From a candidate division KSB1 bacterium (GTDB lineage Bacteria > Zhuqueibacterota > Zhuqueibacteria > Oleimicrobiales > Geothermoviventaceae), in the NCBI GenBank assembly GCA_034506315.1, contig JAPDPT010000040.1, positions 1-32,578 on the forward strand: a DNA stretch of 32,578 bases, written 5' to 3'. Positions within the stretch are counted from its first letter, which is position 1; each line of letters opens with the position of its first letter. Below, one piece after another: positions 7,107 to 18,330 of the stretch. The translations under genes and the position numbers were made by a program. The notes below the pieces were generated by a model. That model searched no databases. It worked only from the letters and a program-made list of their open reading frames with translations, and had not been told where the DNA came from.

Positions 7107-7886
7107 CTACGCTCTGGACGCCCTCCGGCGCCGGAGCCGCCCAAAGCAGCCCTCGAGTCCGTACTTCAGGATCAGAAACACAGCCTGTGCGCCGTGAAAC
7201 CAGCGAACCTTCTTCCCCTCCGCGTAGGCCCTTCCCCAGTAGGAGATGCCCACCTCGTAGATGCGGCAGCCGAGCCGTGCAAGCTTGGCCGTGACCTCGA
7301 TCTCGAATCCGAAGCCGTTCTCCCGAAGAGGAATCCGGCGGAGCACATCGGTGCGGAACGCTTTGAAACAGGTTTCTACATCGGTGAGGTTAAGGTTGGT
7401 GAAGGCGTTGCAGAGAAGGGTGACCAGCTTGTTTCCGACGTAGTGCCAGAAATACAGTACGCGATGGGGCTCGCTTCCCACGAAGCGAGACCCGTAGACT
7501 GCGTCTGCTTTCCCCTGAAGGATCGGCTCCAGAAGGCGCGGGTAGTCGCGAGGGCTGTACTCCAGGTCGGCATCCTGAATCAGCACGATCTCTCCCCGGA
7601 CCCGCTGGAGCGCAGTGCGCACCGCGGCTCCTTTGCCGAGGTTCCGCTCGTGTCGCAGACAGAGGAGCCGGGGATCCTTAACCTCCTGGATGCGCTCCCA
7701 GGTGGCGTCGGTGGATCCATCATCGACGACGATGACCTCCAGGTAATTGCGCCCCACCGGGGCATCGAGAACCTCGCGCAGAAGCTGCGCTACCGTGGCC
7801 TCCTCGTTGTAGGCCGGTACGATCACCGAGATGAGCCGAGGAGAGTGAGGGGGAGTGAACCTATCCAGAGACTCGTTCGCTTGCAC
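7107..7886 (-). CDS. Family 2 glycosyltransferase, DPM1-like (polyprenyl-phosphate sugar transferase)
   Basis: The 259-residue protein is a GT-A fold enzyme. VIVPAYNEEATV (21-32) is the nucleotide-binding start, VVDDGSTD (53-60) and QDADLEY (104-110) hold the metal-binding acidic residues, and NGFGFEIEV is the conserved acceptor-side motif. Such proteins move a sugar from a nucleotide onto polyprenyl phosphate; there is no C-terminal membrane anchor, only a basic tail (GRLRRRRASRA). It begins at GTG 7886, 5 nt after the phosphoesterase stop, and the sigma gene follows. It may supply lipid-linked sugar to the envelope locus upstream, but this is an inference from family and position. Confidence 0.85.
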   Translation of the reverse strand: MQANESLDRFTPPHSPRLISVIVPAYNEEATVAQLLREVLDAPVGRNYLEVIVVDDGSTDATWERIQEVKDPRLLCLRHERNLGKGAAVRTALQRVRGEIVLIQDADLEYSPRDYPRLLEPILQGKADAVYGSRFVGSEPHRVLYFWHYVGNKLVTLLCNAFTNLNLTDVETCFKAFRTDVLRRIPLRENGFGFEIEVTAKLARLGCRIYEVGISYWGRAYAEGKKVRWFHGAQAVFLILKYGLEGCFGRLRRRRASRA

Positions 7887-7891
7887 GGTGG

Positions 7892-8359
7892 TCAGCCTAA
7901 GGCGTGATGCTCTGCGCGCACCTCATGTTCGTCCACCCATAGGACCGCTACGCTCGCTCGCTGGGATCCCGCCTTCGCGGCGCCCGGGTTCACGTACAGC
8001 CGCTTCCCTTCCCACCAGCTTCGAGCAACGTGGGTATGACCGAAGACCACCACGTCGATCGCCTCGTCCTGAAGGCTCCTTCGCGCCAGCTCCTCAGGCA
8101 GGTGCTCCAAGTTGTGGACCAGGGCAATGGCACGTCCTGCCCAATGGACAAGGCGAAAGGTGGGGAGCGCCAGCAGCGTCAGCGACCGGTCCATGTTCCC
8201 GCGCACGGCCAGCACCGGGGCGAGCACCTCCAGGTCGGATAAGACAGTTGAAGATTCGACGTCGCCTGCGTGGAGAATCAGCTCTACTCCCTCAAACAAA
8301 TCGTAGACCCGAGGGTGCAGGGACCCGTGGGTGTCGGAGAGTAATCCGATCTTACCCAA
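7892..8359 (-). CDS. MJ0936/YfcE-family metallophosphoesterase (copy 1)
   Basis: This 155-residue two-metal phosphoesterase shows all family blocks: LSDTHG (7-12), HAGD, RGNMD, a His in LVHN and GHTH in VVFGHTHVA. The family includes small cytoplasmic phosphodiesterases of uncertain natural substrate. TTG at 8359 is chosen because the upstream gene stops in the same frame two codons before it, and GGGGTG precedes. A second family member lies at 27877-28365; the two share the catalytic blocks but differ widely elsewhere. Confidence 0.88.
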   Translation of the reverse strand: MGKIGLLSDTHGSLHPRVYDLFEGVELILHAGDVESSTVLSDLEVLAPVLAVRGNMDRSLTLLALPTFRLVHWAGRAIALVHNLEHLPEELARRSLQDEAIDVVVFGHTHVARSWWEGKRLYVNPGAAKAGSQRASVAVLWVDEHEVRAEHHALG

Positions 8360-8362
8360 GCT

Positions 8363-9784
8363 TCACCCCATCCACCCCACCACGAGGTAGAGAATCGCGC
8401 TTATCCCAGCTGCGAGCAAGGCGTACGGAAGTTGCGTCCGGACATGGTCGATGTGATCGCAGGCGGAGGCCATAGAGGCGATGATCGTTGTGTCGGAAAT
8501 AGGAGAACAATGGTCGCCGAATACCCCTCCCCCCAGAACGGCGGCCACCGTGGGGGCCAGAGGTACACCGAGCAGCGAGGCCATGGGGACCGCAATGGGC
8601 ATCATAACGGCGAACGTGCCCCAGGAGGTGCCGGTCGCAAAGGCGATGAAGCAACTGGCGGCGAATACCACCAGGGGAACAAGCTTCGGGCTTAGCCACC
8701 GCTCGGCCACCTGAGCCACGTAGATACCCGTACCCAGCTGCCGACACAGGGATCCCAGGGCGAAGGCGAATACCATGAGAGCAGCCAGGGGCATCAAACC
8801 TCCGGCACCCCGCATGAACTGGTCGCTGAGTTCCCGCAGGCTCATGATCCTCTGCGCCCGGTACATCAGGCCGGCAATGGCGATGCTGACCAATACCGCC
8901 CACAGCACGGCCGTGGAACCCGAACCGCGCATCAGGTTGCCACCTCCGGTAACCAGGAGGCCCACGGGCATGGCCGTCACCAGCGCCGCAAGGGGAACAG
9001 TCATGTTGCGAGCCCGGGCAGCAACCTTGTCCTTGGCCTCCACCGTCAGCACATCTGTAGAGATGAGCGGCTCAGACCCGTCCCAGAGAAGCTTTCCCTC
9101 CTCCCGCACCCGCCTCTCGGCCGCACGCATGGGGCCCACGTTCCAATCCAAGAGAACCGAGAAAAGAACCAAGCCGATCGCCAGGAGCGCGTAGAAATTG
9201 TAAGGCATGGAACGCAGAAACGTTTCGACCGGTGAAGCCACACCTTGTTCGGAAAGGAGCCCAATCACAAAGGCGCCCCAGGCGTTCAGGGGGATCAAAA
9301 TGCACTTGGGAGCTGAGGTGGAGTCGCAGATGTAGGCCAGCTTTTCCCGCGAGATCCGCAGGCGGTCGAACAGGGGACGGGCCACGGTACCAGCCACAAG
9401 GACACAGATGCTCGATTCGACGAAAATGACCATCCCGATCAGCCAGGCGAGCAGTCCGGCCTGCCGGCGGCTTCGGACCCAGCCCCGACCGACCACGGCA
9501 TCCACGAAGCCCTGCATTCCTCCGGAATATTGCGTGTAGACGATTACGACCCCCATCAGCGTGCTGAAAAGGATGACCTTGGTATTCGCCGGGTCTTGAA
9601 AGACCTGCACAATCGCGTCTAGGGCCCGGGCAGCGCCCGTCAGGGGGTTCAGCCCGGAGAGAATCGTCCACCCAAGCCAAACGCCCACGAACAGCGATAG
9701 ATAAACCTGGCGGGTCGAGATGGCGAGGGCAATGGCAACCAACGGGGGCAACACCGAAGGCCAGCCGACCGTTTCACCCTGCAT
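8363..9784 (-). CDS. nhaC: Na+/H+ antiporter, NhaC family
   Basis: A 473-residue inner-membrane protein with roughly a dozen hydrophobic segments. The family exchanges internal Na+ or a related solute for external H+. Typical sequence is VFGDHCSPISDTTIIAS near residue 420, together with FVESSICVLVAG (about 121-132) and GTSWGTFAVMMP (about 383-394). The start ATG at 9784 has GGGAC and GGAG elements upstream. It lies 68 nt after the aldolase gene and just before the phosphoesterase, so it is probably part of the long transcript. NhaC-family members can also carry organic acids coupled to Na+, so the solute is uncertain. Confidence 0.88.
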   Translation of the reverse strand: MQGETVGWPSVLPPLVAIALAISTRQVYLSLFVGVWLGWTILSGLNPLTGAARALDAIVQVFQDPANTKVILFSTLMGVVIVYTQYSGGMQGFVDAVVGRGWVRSRRQAGLLAWLIGMVIFVESSICVLVAGTVARPLFDRLRISREKLAYICDSTSAPKCILIPLNAWGAFVIGLLSEQGVASPVETFLRSMPYNFYALLAIGLVLFSVLLDWNVGPMRAAERRVREEGKLLWDGSEPLISTDVLTVEAKDKVAARARNMTVPLAALVTAMPVGLLVTGGGNLMRGSGSTAVLWAVLVSIAIAGLMYRAQRIMSLRELSDQFMRGAGGLMPLAALMVFAFALGSLCRQLGTGIYVAQVAERWLSPKLVPLVVFAASCFIAFATGTSWGTFAVMMPIAVPMASLLGVPLAPTVAAVLGGGVFGDHCSPISDTTIIASMASACDHIDHVRTQLPYALLAAGISAILYLVVGWMG

Positions 9785-9852
9785 TCTGTCCCGTCTCCGG
9801 TTGGGATCGGTCCACCTTACAGGACCCGTTGAACGCGATCTACGCCGCGGGG

Positions 9853-10533
9853 TCAGGCGGTTGGGGAGGTGTCCACGGCGCGCCGGACTCCGAGACGCTC
9901 CCGCAGGCGATTCAGCTTTTCCACTTCCTCGCGGCTCAGCAGGCGTTCGCCTCCCAGCAGGCGGGCGATGAAGCTGATCTGAGCGAAGTGCTCCAGGCGC
10001 TCCAGCTTCCAGAAAGTCTCCAGAAGATTCTGACCTACCGTCACCACCCCGTGATTGGCAAGGAGAAAGGCGTCGGCTTGGTGCAGGTACCGACCCAGCG
10101 CTTGCGCCAGCTCTTCCGTCCCCGGTGTTGCATACTCCACCACAGGCACGGGCCCGAGGGCCAGGACCGCCTCAGCCAGCACGTTCTTATCGAGGGGAAT
10201 TCCCGCCACCGCGAAGGCCGTGCTGAAGAGCGGGTGAGCGTGCACAACGGCTCGCACGTCCAGCCTCTCCCGGTAGACGTAAAGATGCATGGGAAGCTCG
10301 GATGAAGGGGCATGACCGTCGGCAGCCAGAACCCGGCCCTCCAGATCCACAACGACCAGCTCCTCAGGACTGATCCGACCTTTACTGACCCCTGTGGGGG
10401 TGATGAGAACACGGCCGTCCTCGAGGCGTACACTGACATTGCCATCGTTGGCGGCGACAAAACCCTTCTGGTAAATCTTGGCGCAAACATCGACCATTTC
10501 CTGGCGAACGCGGTACTCGGTGGCGAAGTCCAT
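9853..10533 (-). CDS. Class II aldolase/adducin family protein (L-fuculose-phosphate aldolase-like)
   Basis: The 226-residue protein keeps the Zn-dependent aldolase site: GNVSVR (31-36) for phosphate binding, SSE with Glu79 as the probable acid-base residue, and zinc ligands in VVHAHP (His98, His100) and NHG (His161). These match FucA Glu73, His92, His94 and His155. FucA-type enzymes split sugar 1-phosphates into dihydroxyacetone phosphate and an aldehyde, but family members act on fuculose, rhamnulose, ribulose or methylthioribulose phosphates, so the substrate is unassigned. ATG at 10533 has GGAGGAGA just upstream. It lies 68 nt after serS, with NhaC next, and has no sugar-kinase or isomerase neighbour. 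Confidence 0.87.
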   Translation of the reverse strand: MDFATEYRVRQEMVDVCAKIYQKGFVAANDGNVSVRLEDGRVLITPTGVSKGRISPEELVVVDLEGRVLAADGHAPSSELPMHLYVYRERLDVRAVVHAHPLFSTAFAVAGIPLDKNVLAEAVLALGPVPVVEYATPGTEELAQALGRYLHQADAFLLANHGVVTVGQNLLETFWKLERLEHFAQISFIARLLGGERLLSREEVEKLNRLRERLGVRRAVDTSPTA

Positions 10534-10601
10534 ATTCTCCTCCAAACAGCGACTGTCGAGCAGACCGAGGGGCAAGAAAGACGGTTTGTCGGACCCCCTG
10601 C

Positions 10602-13274
<2,673 letters not shown>

Positions 13275-13275
<1 letters not shown>

Positions 13276-14336
13276 CAGCCCTGCCCCGGAACCGCCGTTC
13301 CCGCCGGCTTCTTCCGGTAGAAAAAGCCCACTATAGCCCCGCTCGCCCAGGCCAAGTGCATTGTCAAGAAGGCAACGGGCAGTACCGGGAAATATTTCCA
13401 ACCTGCCCTTCGCGCAATCGCCCCAGAGGCCAAGATATTGAGAGCAGCATACGCGCCCGCGAGAATCCACAGGGCCGGAACGACACGTCCGACGAAAAGG
13501 CTGGCAGCCGTCAGTATGGAGCCTGTAAGGAGAACGACAGGTGGCAGGACGTGAAGAGGCTTCACGGCGTCCGGGTGCTTGCGCACGACGTTCATCCGTT
13601 GGACCCCGTACCAGAAAAACTGCTTGGCCAATCGGTCCAGCGTCTTCCTTGGGTAATAGTAAGACACGATGTCCGGAGAAAAAAAGATCCGGTGGCCTGC
13701 CTTACGGATCCGCCAGTTGAACTCCGCATCTTCGGCTATGGGCAACGACTCATCGAAGTAGCCCACTTGCTCAAAGAGCCAGCGGCGGTATGCCGCGTAT
13801 ACAACTGTGTCGACAAAGCGCGGTTTGCGCAGGTAACGGTACGGCGCGCTGGTAATCCCGAAAGGGGATCCCATCGCGAGCCCAATGGCTTGTTGCATGT
13901 ACGTATCCCCGACGTTGACCTGCGTGCCGCCTACCACTGGCACATCCACCTCGTTTAGGTACTCGACGTTCTTGCGTACGAAATCGGGCCGAACGGTTGT
14001 GTGGGATCCCAGAATGATCACCACGTCGCTGTGCGAATTGCGAATCCCAACGTTGATGCTGGTCGGCGTGAGACGAGCGGGATTATCGAAAATGCGGATG
14101 TTCGAATAGCGTCGGGCGTATTCTTCGACTACCTGCCGGCTGCCATCGGTGGACATGCCATTGACCACCGCAATTTCGATTAGTTCCTGCGGGTAGTCCT
14201 GAGCCAAAAGGGAGTCCAGGCAGCGCCCTATATTCTCCCTCTCGTTGTACATGGGGATAACCACGGCTACGCGATCGCGGTAGACGGTTTCCTTCGGTAA
14301 AAAGGTCTCCGCGTCCGTTTTCTCCACCGTGCTCAT
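13275..14336 (-). CDS. Family 2 glycosyltransferase with C-terminal membrane segments (ExoA-like)
   Basis: The 353-residue protein has the GT2 pattern: VAVVIPMYNERENI (23-36), an Asp in GMSTDGS for donor binding, and EDAEFNWR for the acceptor/catalytic step (RRW...EDAE region). Hydrophobic segments follow at about 269-310 and 319-340, as in membrane-bound exopolysaccharide transferases. It probably adds one sugar to the lipid-linked repeat. ATG at 14336 overlaps the preceding aminotransferase stop as ATGA; a longer open frame runs upstream but would overlap that gene extensively. Donor and linkage are unknown. Confidence 0.88.
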
Positions 14337-15463
14337 GCTCCGTGACTTCTCATTCGGTTGAAGAATTCGCGAACACATAGGGCCACGTAATCGATTTGCT
14401 CTTCTGTCAGTTCTGGATACATGGGTAAGGAGAGCATGTGTTTGGCTAGGTACTCGGTGTGGGGAAAGTCCCCTTCCTGATACCCAAGGTCGCGATAGGC
14501 CTCGAGGAGATGGATCGGGATGGGGTAGTGGATCCCAGTCTGAACTCCTTTTTGGGCCAGATACTGGCGGAGGGCGTCTCGATATTCGGTTTCGACGATG
14601 AACAGATGGTAGATATGGGTGGAGAAGTCCGCCACCCGCTGAAAGCGCAGATCCCCTACGTTCTCCAAGAGAGCCCGGTACGCGTCGGCGTGGCGGGCCC
14701 GCAGTCGGTTCCATTCGTCGAGGTACCTAAGCTTCACGTTCAACACGGCCGCCTGAAGGGTGTCCAGACGGCAGTTCATACCCTTTTCGATGTGCTCGTA
14801 CTTCACGCGCTGACCGTAGTTTCGAAGACGCCGGATTTTCTCCGCAAACGCGTCGTTATCGGTGGCAACGAGGCCAGCGTCACCGTAGGCACCCAGGTTC
14901 TTGCCTGGGTAAAAGCTGAAACAACCTAATGGGGCCAAGGACCCGCACTTGCGCCCCTTATAAAGAGTGCCGTGAGCCTGCGCAGCATCTTCAATTACCC
15001 AAAGCCCGTATTTCGCGGCAATGGATAGCACCGCGTCCATGTCGGCTGCCTGTCCCGTGAGATGTACGGGAATGATGGCCCGAGTGCGCGGAGTGATGGC
15101 GCTCTCAATCCAATCAGGATCGATGTTGTAGGTGTCGCGAACGCAATCTACGAGTACGGGGCGAGCGCCAACCGTGCTTACCGCAAGGGCGGTCGCGACA
15201 AAGGTGTTGGCAGGAATGATCACCTCGTCCCCTGGTCCGATTCCAAGCGTGCGTAGAGCAAGGTGCAGGGCGTCCAGCCCGCTGCTTACTCCGACGGCGT
15301 GGGCTACGCCCAGGTACTCAGCGAAGCGGCGCTCGAAGTTTTCCACCTCGCTTCCGAGGATAAAATCGCAGCGCTCGAGAACCCTAGCCAGCGCCGAATC
15401 AATTTCCGCTCGGAGATTCCTGTACTGAACGCGGAGATCTACGAAGGGCACCTTGACGTCCAT
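14333..15463 (-). CDS. DegT/DnrJ/EryC1/StrS sugar aminotransferase (copy 1)
   Basis: A PLP-dependent enzyme that converts a keto nucleotide sugar to an amino sugar. Of 376 residues, Asp159 (VIEDAAQ) holds the pyridine nitrogen and Lys188 in SFYPGKNLGAYGD is the internal aldimine lysine; GLDALHLAL (62-70) is the phosphate-binding region. The wording of several motifs (SSGLDALHLAL, FYPGKNLGAYGDAG) is close to sugar 3-aminotransferases such as QdtB/TylB, while the gene context (after WbpB- and WbpD-like genes) fits WbpE. Either reading predicts amination at C3. ATG at 15463 has AAGGAGG 5-6 nt upstream. Ends in an ATGA overlap with the next gene. Confidence 0.92.
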   Translation of the reverse strand: MDVKVPFVDLRVQYRNLRAEIDSALARVLERCDFILGSEVENFERRFAEYLGVAHAVGVSSGLDALHLALRTLGIGPGDEVIIPANTFVATALAVSTVGARPVLVDCVRDTYNIDPDWIESAITPRTRAIIPVHLTGQAADMDAVLSIAAKYGLWVIEDAAQAHGTLYKGRKCGSLAPLGCFSFYPGKNLGAYGDAGLVATDNDAFAEKIRRLRNYGQRVKYEHIEKGMNCRLDTLQAAVLNVKLRYLDEWNRLRARHADAYRALLENVGDLRFQRVADFSTHIYHLFIVETEYRDALRQYLAQKGVQTGIHYPIPIHLLEAYRDLGYQEGDFPHTEYLAKHMLSLPMYPELTEEQIDYVALCVREFFNRMRSHGA

Positions 15464-15479
15464 TGTTCCTCCTTGCAAG

Positions 15480-16073
15480 CTATCCAACGGGCCGCAGTCC
15501 AGAGTCGCTTTCTTCGAAAATGCGCCCGCACCGCGTACATCGCCACATCGATCCTTCTGGGCTTAGCTTACCGGCGCATTCGCAAACCCAACCGCGAAAC
15601 CGAGCAGGGTTCCCGAATACCAAGGCATGGGCGGGCACGGGCCGCGTGACCACGGATCCCGCACCAACCAGAGCAAAACGCCCGATGTCGGACCCCGCGA
15701 GAATGACGGCCCCCGCGCCCAAAGTAGCTCCCCGGCCGACGTGCGTAGGAACGAGCCACCCTTTCGTCTCATAGCGGGCGGCGGCGAGAGGAAAGCGGGG
15801 CGAGCGAGGCCAAAGGTCGTTTGTGAACACGACCTGGGGCCCGATGAAAGCATCATCCTCTATCGTGACGCCCTCCCAGAGCATGTTCCCGTTCTTGATG
15901 GTTACCCGGTCGCCGATCCAGACGCCGCTCTCTAAGAAGCAATGGCTCCCAATGTTGCAAAACTTACCAATGTGGACACCGGGCATGATGTGGGTCATGG
16001 CCCAGATGCGTGTGCCCTCCCCCACGTCCTCAGTCTCCACCAAAGCCGTCGGGTGTTTGAAATAGGCGTTCAT
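15480..16073 (-). CDS. Left-handed beta-helix N-acetyltransferase with C-terminal Cys4 site (WbpD/WlbB-like)
   Basis: This 197-residue protein is a hexapeptide-repeat acyltransferase (I/V/L-G-x-x-x-x patterns through about 11-145), including a GHVF-free but clear IGPQVVFTND insert loop (77-86). The C-terminal tail carries Cys164, Cys166, Cys179 and Cys182 (CEC ... CTRC), a probable zinc site. In the Wbp/Wlb pathway the enzyme acetylates the C3 amino group of UDP-GlcNAc(3NH2)A from acetyl-CoA. The start is ATG at 16073, overlapping the oxidoreductase stop as ATGA, so the two are coupled. The aminotransferase starts 17 nt after its end. Confidence 0.88.
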   Translation of the reverse strand: MNAYFKHPTALVETEDVGEGTRIWAMTHIMPGVHIGKFCNIGSHCFLESGVWIGDRVTIKNGNMLWEGVTIEDDAFIGPQVVFTNDLWPRSPRFPLAAARYETKGWLVPTHVGRGATLGAGAVILAGSDIGRFALVGAGSVVTRPVPAHALVFGNPARFRGWVCECAGKLSPEGSMWRCTRCGRIFEESDSGLRPVG

Positions 16074-17098
16074 TGGCCGATCCTCACCGGAGAGCCATGG
16101 TTACGCAAAGATTGTTCAATGGCTTCCAACACTTCGACCACTTCTAAGGAAAACTCGGGACCCGAGCGCTCCACACGGCCGGAGCGAAGGCATTCAAGGA
16201 AATATTGGTTCTGGTTCTTCAGAGGTTCCTGCATCTGCACCTTTGGGAGCAGTACATCGCCTTCCCACATCGTTATCCTTAGGAACTCGCCGTAATCCGC
16301 ATACTCTTGGACGGCGTTCGCACCCTTGTCGTAGACGGCCACGGGGCTGGTCAGCTCGAGATCGTCCCAGGTCACCATCTTCTTGGTCCCCACCACGGTC
16401 ATCTGTCGCACCTTCTTAGGATCAAGCCAGCTGGCGCGGATGTTCGCCCAAATGCCGCCTGGGTACCGGAGGGAGATAAAGACCACATCCTCCACACCGG
16501 GCTGTAGGAAGCTAGCACCTGTGGCAGAAACCAGCTCAGGCTTTTGCCCGAGGAGGTAGTTGAAAATTGAGACATCGTGGGTCGCAAGGTCATAGGCCGC
16601 ATTCACATCATTCCGAATAGGCCCGAGGTTGGTGCGCGTGGCCGAAAGATACTGAAGCTGACCGACCTCGCCAGCGTCAACCAGCTCCTTTACCTTCAAG
16701 ATACCGGGATTGAACAGAAAGACGTGACCCACCATCAGTAAACGCCCCTTGGCCATTGCCATGCGGAGAAGCTCCAAGCCCTCGCGCTTGTTCGTACAGA
16801 GAGGCTTTTCACAAAGCACATGCTTGCCGGCAGCTAAACTCTCGCGAACCAGCTCAAAGTGGGTCTTTGTCGGGGTGGCAACGACGACCGCGTCGACCTT
16901 GGGGTCCTGGAGCGCCAAAGCGGGATCTGCTGCAATGGCGAGCCCAGGGAATAGAGTTTGGACTCGCTCCCTCCTAGTCTTGTCAATATCCACCGCCCAT
17001 AGCACCTCCGCCTCAGGTAAGGAACGGAAGATACGGATGTGGTTTGGCCCCCAATGGCCACACCCTATGACCGCGATGCCGATTTTCCCATCGCGCAA
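16070..17098 (-). CDS. Gfo/Idh/MocA oxidoreductase (WbpB/WlbA-like, copy 1)
   Basis: This 342-residue NAD-dependent enzyme probably oxidises C3 of a UDP-sugar acid, making the substrate for the aminotransferase. The Rossmann motif is GCGHWG (12-17), EKP (97-99) with the conserved Lys98 is present, and HDVSIFNYLLG carries the conserved active-site His region. Acyltransferase and aminotransferase genes follow in the same order as in Wbp/Wlb clusters. The start is TTG at 17098 with GGGAGG 7 nt upstream; an ATG seven bases downstream is out of frame. About 35-40% similar by eye to the second copy at 29456-30466. Substrate is inferred from context. Confidence 0.88.
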   Translation of the reverse strand: MRDGKIGIAVIGCGHWGPNHIRIFRSLPEAEVLWAVDIDKTRRERVQTLFPGLAIAADPALALQDPKVDAVVVATPTKTHFELVRESLAAGKHVLCEKPLCTNKREGLELLRMAMAKGRLLMVGHVFLFNPGILKVKELVDAGEVGQLQYLSATRTNLGPIRNDVNAAYDLATHDVSIFNYLLGQKPELVSATGASFLQPGVEDVVFISLRYPGGIWANIRASWLDPKKVRQMTVVGTKKMVTWDDLELTSPVAVYDKGANAVQEYADYGEFLRITMWEGDVLLPKVQMQEPLKNQNQYFLECLRSGRVERSGPEFSLEVVEVLEAIEQSLRNHGSPVRIGQ

Positions 17099-17175
17099 GA
17101 TCGCACCTCCCGTGGCTCTAAGAGTCAGATGGAAAAGACGCCAACTCTTCTACTCGAGTGTGCCCTCATGCCCGC

Positions 17176-18315
17176 TTAACAATCCCCCAGAATCCGCTTG
17201 TAGAAAGAGACCAACCGCTCTTCCATCTTTTCCCAAACGAACTCATCTCGCGCTGCTCGGGTCTCTTCCTTGAGTCGCTGCAGGCGTCCTGGGTCGTCGA
17301 GGAGAACCCGCAGGGAGTCCGCCAGCGCTTCGGAAGAGGGTTCTGGGACCAGAACAATTCCGCCAAACCTCTGCGCAAGCCTTGCCACGTCTCCCACGGG
17401 ATTGGCAATCACCGGAACCCCGCAGGACAAGCATTCCAGTAGCTTGGCGGGGGTAATGAACCTGTGCTCCTCCAGGCGCGTGTACAAGGCGACCGCCACA
17501 TCCAGCATGGCGTAGTATCGTGGAACTTCCGGGTACGGTACTGCCCCCACGTGCTGGACGTAGGGTGCGAGTCTAAGCCTTTCTTCCAATTCCTCGCGAA
17601 TGTCGGGATGGACTTTGCCCACAAGCAGCGCTTCGACATCGTACCCTTGCCGCCGCAACAGCTCAAGGGCAGCGAAAATCTCCTCGATCCCCGTACCCCG
17701 CTTAATGAAACCCACACGGCCCACAACCAGCCGGCCTTGCTTGTCCCGCCGCCAGGAATCAGCTTGTTCTACAAACCCCCGTGGCGGCACGTTACGGAGC
17801 TGAACAGCCTCTCTTATCCGCCATTTTCCGTATTTTTTCCACTGGACATCCACCGTCAGCAATACCCCGTGGGCGCAGCGGGCAGCTACCCTTTCGAAGA
17901 GGAGGAAGAGAAAGGGGAACGGGAAAGGGTAAAGATTGTAATAGTCCATCTCGTGAACGTCAAAAATGACCCGTAACCCTCGCCAGCGGGCCACAAGTCC
18001 CAGGGGCATGGTGTCTAAATCGTGGCAGTGGACGACATCGTACCTGCCCTGGCGAAGCTTCTCCCACGCGAAGAGAAAGAAACCGAGGAAGCCACTGAGC
18101 TGCCTGAAACGCCCCCCAATTGGGCTGCGACGCCTGTACCTCCACACGGTAATCCCGTCGCACCTCTCAACTGGTGGAAGACGGGCCTCCCGGTCCCAGG
18201 CGACTACGGTCAAGTCGTACCCGTGCCGCCGCAGGCTTACGGCCTCTTTGTAGACCCGCGGATCGGGTTCGAAGCCGGTGGTGACCACCATCATTACCCT
18301 GCGTCCATCCAGCAT
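17176..18315 (-). CDS. Family 4 glycosyltransferase
   Basis: The 379-residue GT-B enzyme uses a nucleotide sugar to extend the repeat unit with retention. N-terminal cues are VTTGFEPDPRVYKEA (13-27) and VVHCHDLDTMPLG. The C-terminal donor domain has GRVGFIKRGTG, then EEHRFITPAKLLECLSCGVPVIA, where the conserved Glu/Ser region binds the nucleotide. ATG at 18315 sits 5 nt after GGGAG; a GTG just before it is also possible. It follows the flippase by 15 nt. A 77-nt gap separates it from the oxidoreductase downstream. The sugar it transfers cannot be read from the sequence. Confidence 0.88.
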   Translation of the reverse strand: MLDGRRVMMVVTTGFEPDPRVYKEAVSLRRHGYDLTVVAWDREARLPPVERCDGITVWRYRRRSPIGGRFRQLSGFLGFFLFAWEKLRQGRYDVVHCHDLDTMPLGLVARWRGLRVIFDVHEMDYYNLYPFPFPFLFLLFERVAARCAHGVLLTVDVQWKKYGKWRIREAVQLRNVPPRGFVEQADSWRRDKQGRLVVGRVGFIKRGTGIEEIFAALELLRRQGYDVEALLVGKVHPDIREELEERLRLAPYVQHVGAVPYPEVPRYYAMLDVAVALYTRLEEHRFITPAKLLECLSCGVPVIANPVGDVARLAQRFGGIVLVPEPSSEALADSLRVLLDDPGRLQRLKEETRAARDEFVWEKMEERLVSFYKRILGDC

Positions 18316-18330
18316 CACAACTCCCGAACG

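Noticed and set aside
13276..13470. N-terminal extension of the initiating sugar transferase by 65 codons
   Set aside because: It overlaps the glycosyltransferase gene, has no ribosome site, and the TGATG start at 13275 gives a standard N-terminus.
14337..14714. N-terminal extension of the family 2 glycosyltransferase by about 126 codons
   Set aside because: It would overlap the aminotransferase gene. The ATGA overlap at 14336 gives a natural start and a normal GT2 N-terminus.
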